Source: Chaetorhynchus papuensis (Eukaryota; Chordata; Aves; Passeriformes; Rhipiduridae). Taken from it: a DNA stretch of 64,000 nucleotides. Made by a program: the position numbers and the translations under genes. The stretch covers positions 1,759,233 through 1,823,232 of the forward strand of contig VWYX01000012.1 of NCBI GenBank assembly GCA_013396525.1. The letters run 5' to 3'. The stretch's first letter is position 1, and every line of letters starts with the position of its first letter. The notes beneath the pieces are model-generated. The model had not been told where the DNA came from. It worked only from the letters and a program-made list of their open reading frames with translations, and ran no database searches. Shown piece after piece: positions 61,881 to 64,000 of this stretch.

Positions 61881-64000
61881 AGTGTACCATAATCCTCCCT
61901 TGGGCTGTCTCATTGAAAAAGGGACTGCAGACTACACTGTCTTCTAGAACTCAGCTGGAAGCTGGACCCCACACAAGTGTCATTGCTTAACTTGGACATA
62001 TCATTTTTATTTTTTTTTTTTGGTAATTAAAAAGGTATCAAGCAAGCTTTGCAACTAATTTGATTTTCCTGAGTCTCTGCTAATGCCAACTGTAATCTAT
62101 CAGAAATTAACAGATTGCAAAAAAAAAAAGAGTACAGTTAAAAAACCTTTTCATTTTGAAATCTAATGAAATCGCATTAGAAATATTAGCCAGGACAAAT
62201 ATTTCAAAGGATGGTTTTGCTTGATTTCAATTTTAAATTCTTCTATTTTTAAACTTTTTAACTGAAATTTAATTTAATTATTTTTATAAAAAAAAGGTAC
62301 ATGCTCAAATTGTCAAATCACAAGTCAAGTCACAACTCAAGTAGTCATGTTTAGCCAATTACAGTAGAGCCAGGAAGGACACGGATAAGATTTGAGAAAT
62401 GTGGCTGTATTATTTCATGTACAAAAGTCCACAGAACAGAAATGGACTTTTATTGTTTTGGTGAATCCTAAAATCTCCTGTCAGGGTTTTGATAGCACTG
62501 TAGTACAGGCCAGGATAAGGAGGAAGCTCCTTGCCCCAGTTGCTGTATGGCTGCCAGGGTAAACAGTTTGGCAGACCTCTGCAGAAATATGAGTTTATTG
62601 AATCCAGTTTTTTTTGCACAACACGAGTATATGCTAGGATGGGTCAGCTGTGAGCAGCTACTGACAGGGAGCAATGATGGGATCTGTGTGGAGAGGAATT
62701 TTTCCTGAGGCAAGTGGCCATAACTGGAGGAGTGGACTTCCCTACTGTCGTGAGGTATGAGGTAAACAGAGCTGTTTTTCAGTTTCTTCATGATTCTTAG
62801 GAGAAAATAATAGTTTCCTGGGTTTTGTTAATGCTGCTGACTATCTTTCTGTGCTCTCCTGAATAGGAGACTGGAAATATAAATATCCTGTACCTAGTTT
62901 TCACTCATGTACAAGTCACAATATTTTGGATTTCTTTCCTACACCATCACGACAATAATGGTAGTGCTTGGTTTGTTTTTTTAATAAAAGATAAAACAGG
63001 AATAAAGCATTATGTAACTTCAGCTGCTCCTGTATACAATGGCTAGTTTATTTATATAGTGACTTCAGAAAACCATTTCAGTTGCAGCTTTAAATGTTAA
63101 TGCTAGTCTAGTGATGTGGCTCTGCAAGCTGTTCAATAGGCCAGTTCTGCATCTGTTGGAATAGACAGAATCCGGCATGGAGATAGGAACTTCACACATA
63201 TGGATACCTTTGCAGAGCACAGATAGCAAGTCTTGCAAAGGTTACCCTTGCCAAATGTTCTTGTATTTATTGTGACAGTGTCTTTGTTGAATTCATTGAA
63301 TGCAACTCCTCGTCCACCATCCATTTGATTTGCAAATGAATTCTCTTTGACTGTATTCACACTCCTTCTGTATTTGCTTTCCAACAGTATTCCAGCAAAT
63401 TACTTTACTGGCAGGAACACTTAGGGAGCCAGCCAATTTTAAGTATTGCAGGAATATTCACAAAACCCAAAATTCTCATTCATAACTCCACACAGAGTTT
63501 TAAGATGAGCCTAATCTTAAAAAAGATAATCAGTGTATCACTGAGCATGAACATTTCTTATAACTTGTGTTTGTGGTCAAAACAGCTAAACTTTGGGTGT
63601 CAAATTACTGTTATGAATGGCCTGTGTATATGCTACAGAGCAACACTTGTGGGCAGAAATGACATTAACAATTATATCCGAAGAAAACTTCTGAAAAGAA
63701 AAGATTTGCTTAATAAATTATTCCAATTTATCTGCTTGAACCTAATGTGTCAGAAAACAGCAGAAGTGGACAGCACAGTTACACGGAGCCTTACATTTCT
63801 TTCTTTCTGTCTCAGTGGATAAAAGAACACAATGTTTGATATTCAATGACCAGTGAGCTTTGGATATTGTAATACAGTTTTTATTGCTTCTCCAATTCAC
63901 CATGTTTTCATTGTATCCAGACGTGAAGATTTGGATATAAAAACATTGCCTATTTCTTTAATAGTTAAATATGCCTTTCCCAGTCATTGATATGACTCAA
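61881..64000. other. Unique AT-rich sequence, no gene seen
   Basis: Open frames at 62410-62791, 63133-63384 and 63505-63822 are about 107 codons or fewer with no recognised domain. Short A and T runs occur near 62010 and 62119. Nothing further is supportable up to the window edge. Confidence 0.5.

Noticed and set aside
63133..63384. 83-codon minus-strand frame near the window end
   Set aside because: No domain recognised and no splice or CpG signal; not distinguishable from chance.

Overview
The window looks like nuclear DNA from a bird, probably a songbird-type neoavian. It is AT-rich by eye and repeat-poor. Its recognisable mobile DNA consists of four 5'-truncated copies of the CR1 LINE (the dominant avian/reptilian retroposon, with ATTCTATGATTCT-type 3' ends) and one solo retroviral LTR. 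The species was not determined. I find no credible complete protein-coding gene, rRNA, functional tRNA, operon, CRISPR array or other prokaryotic feature. The open frames are short (none above about 160 codons), lie on both strands, run through simple repeats or transposon sequence, and show no domain I recognise. The most economical reading is an intergenic stretch (gene desert) or the interior of a very large intron.

Layout. 0-4 kb: a CR1 fragment at 308-450, then unique DNA with a perfect 11-bp-stem hairpin next to an octamer motif (2126-2158). 4-10 kb: an interrupted CA microsatellite, a short GA run and otherwise unique AT-rich DNA. 10-11.5 kb: two 117-bp copies at about 97% identity, 1,315 bp apart, with a small CpG-richer block between them that carries a strong splice-donor-like site. 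11.5-22 kb: unique DNA with a G/T tract, a perfect 18-bp palindrome and a purine-to-G/T sequence switch. 22.3-22.7 kb: the solo LTR. 25.3-25.8 kb: the longest CR1 fragment. 27.1-27.5 kb: a 79-bp tandem duplication followed by an ancient MIR/L3-like retroposon. 28-55 kb: mostly unique; it holds a CpG-bearing open stretch at 31.7-31.9 kb and an octamer/TGATTG motif cluster at 37.0 kb. 55-59 kb: two more CR1 fragments. 59-64 kb: unique, with an exon-like segment at 61.34-61.45 kb and a tRNA-promoter-like SINE relic at 61.8 kb.

There is no gene set whose members could be said to work together. If the window has a function, the likeliest kinds are distal regulatory elements or unannotated non-coding transcripts. 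The candidates are listed with low confidence because deciding them needs cross-species alignment or transcript data. I did not find a new biological system here.
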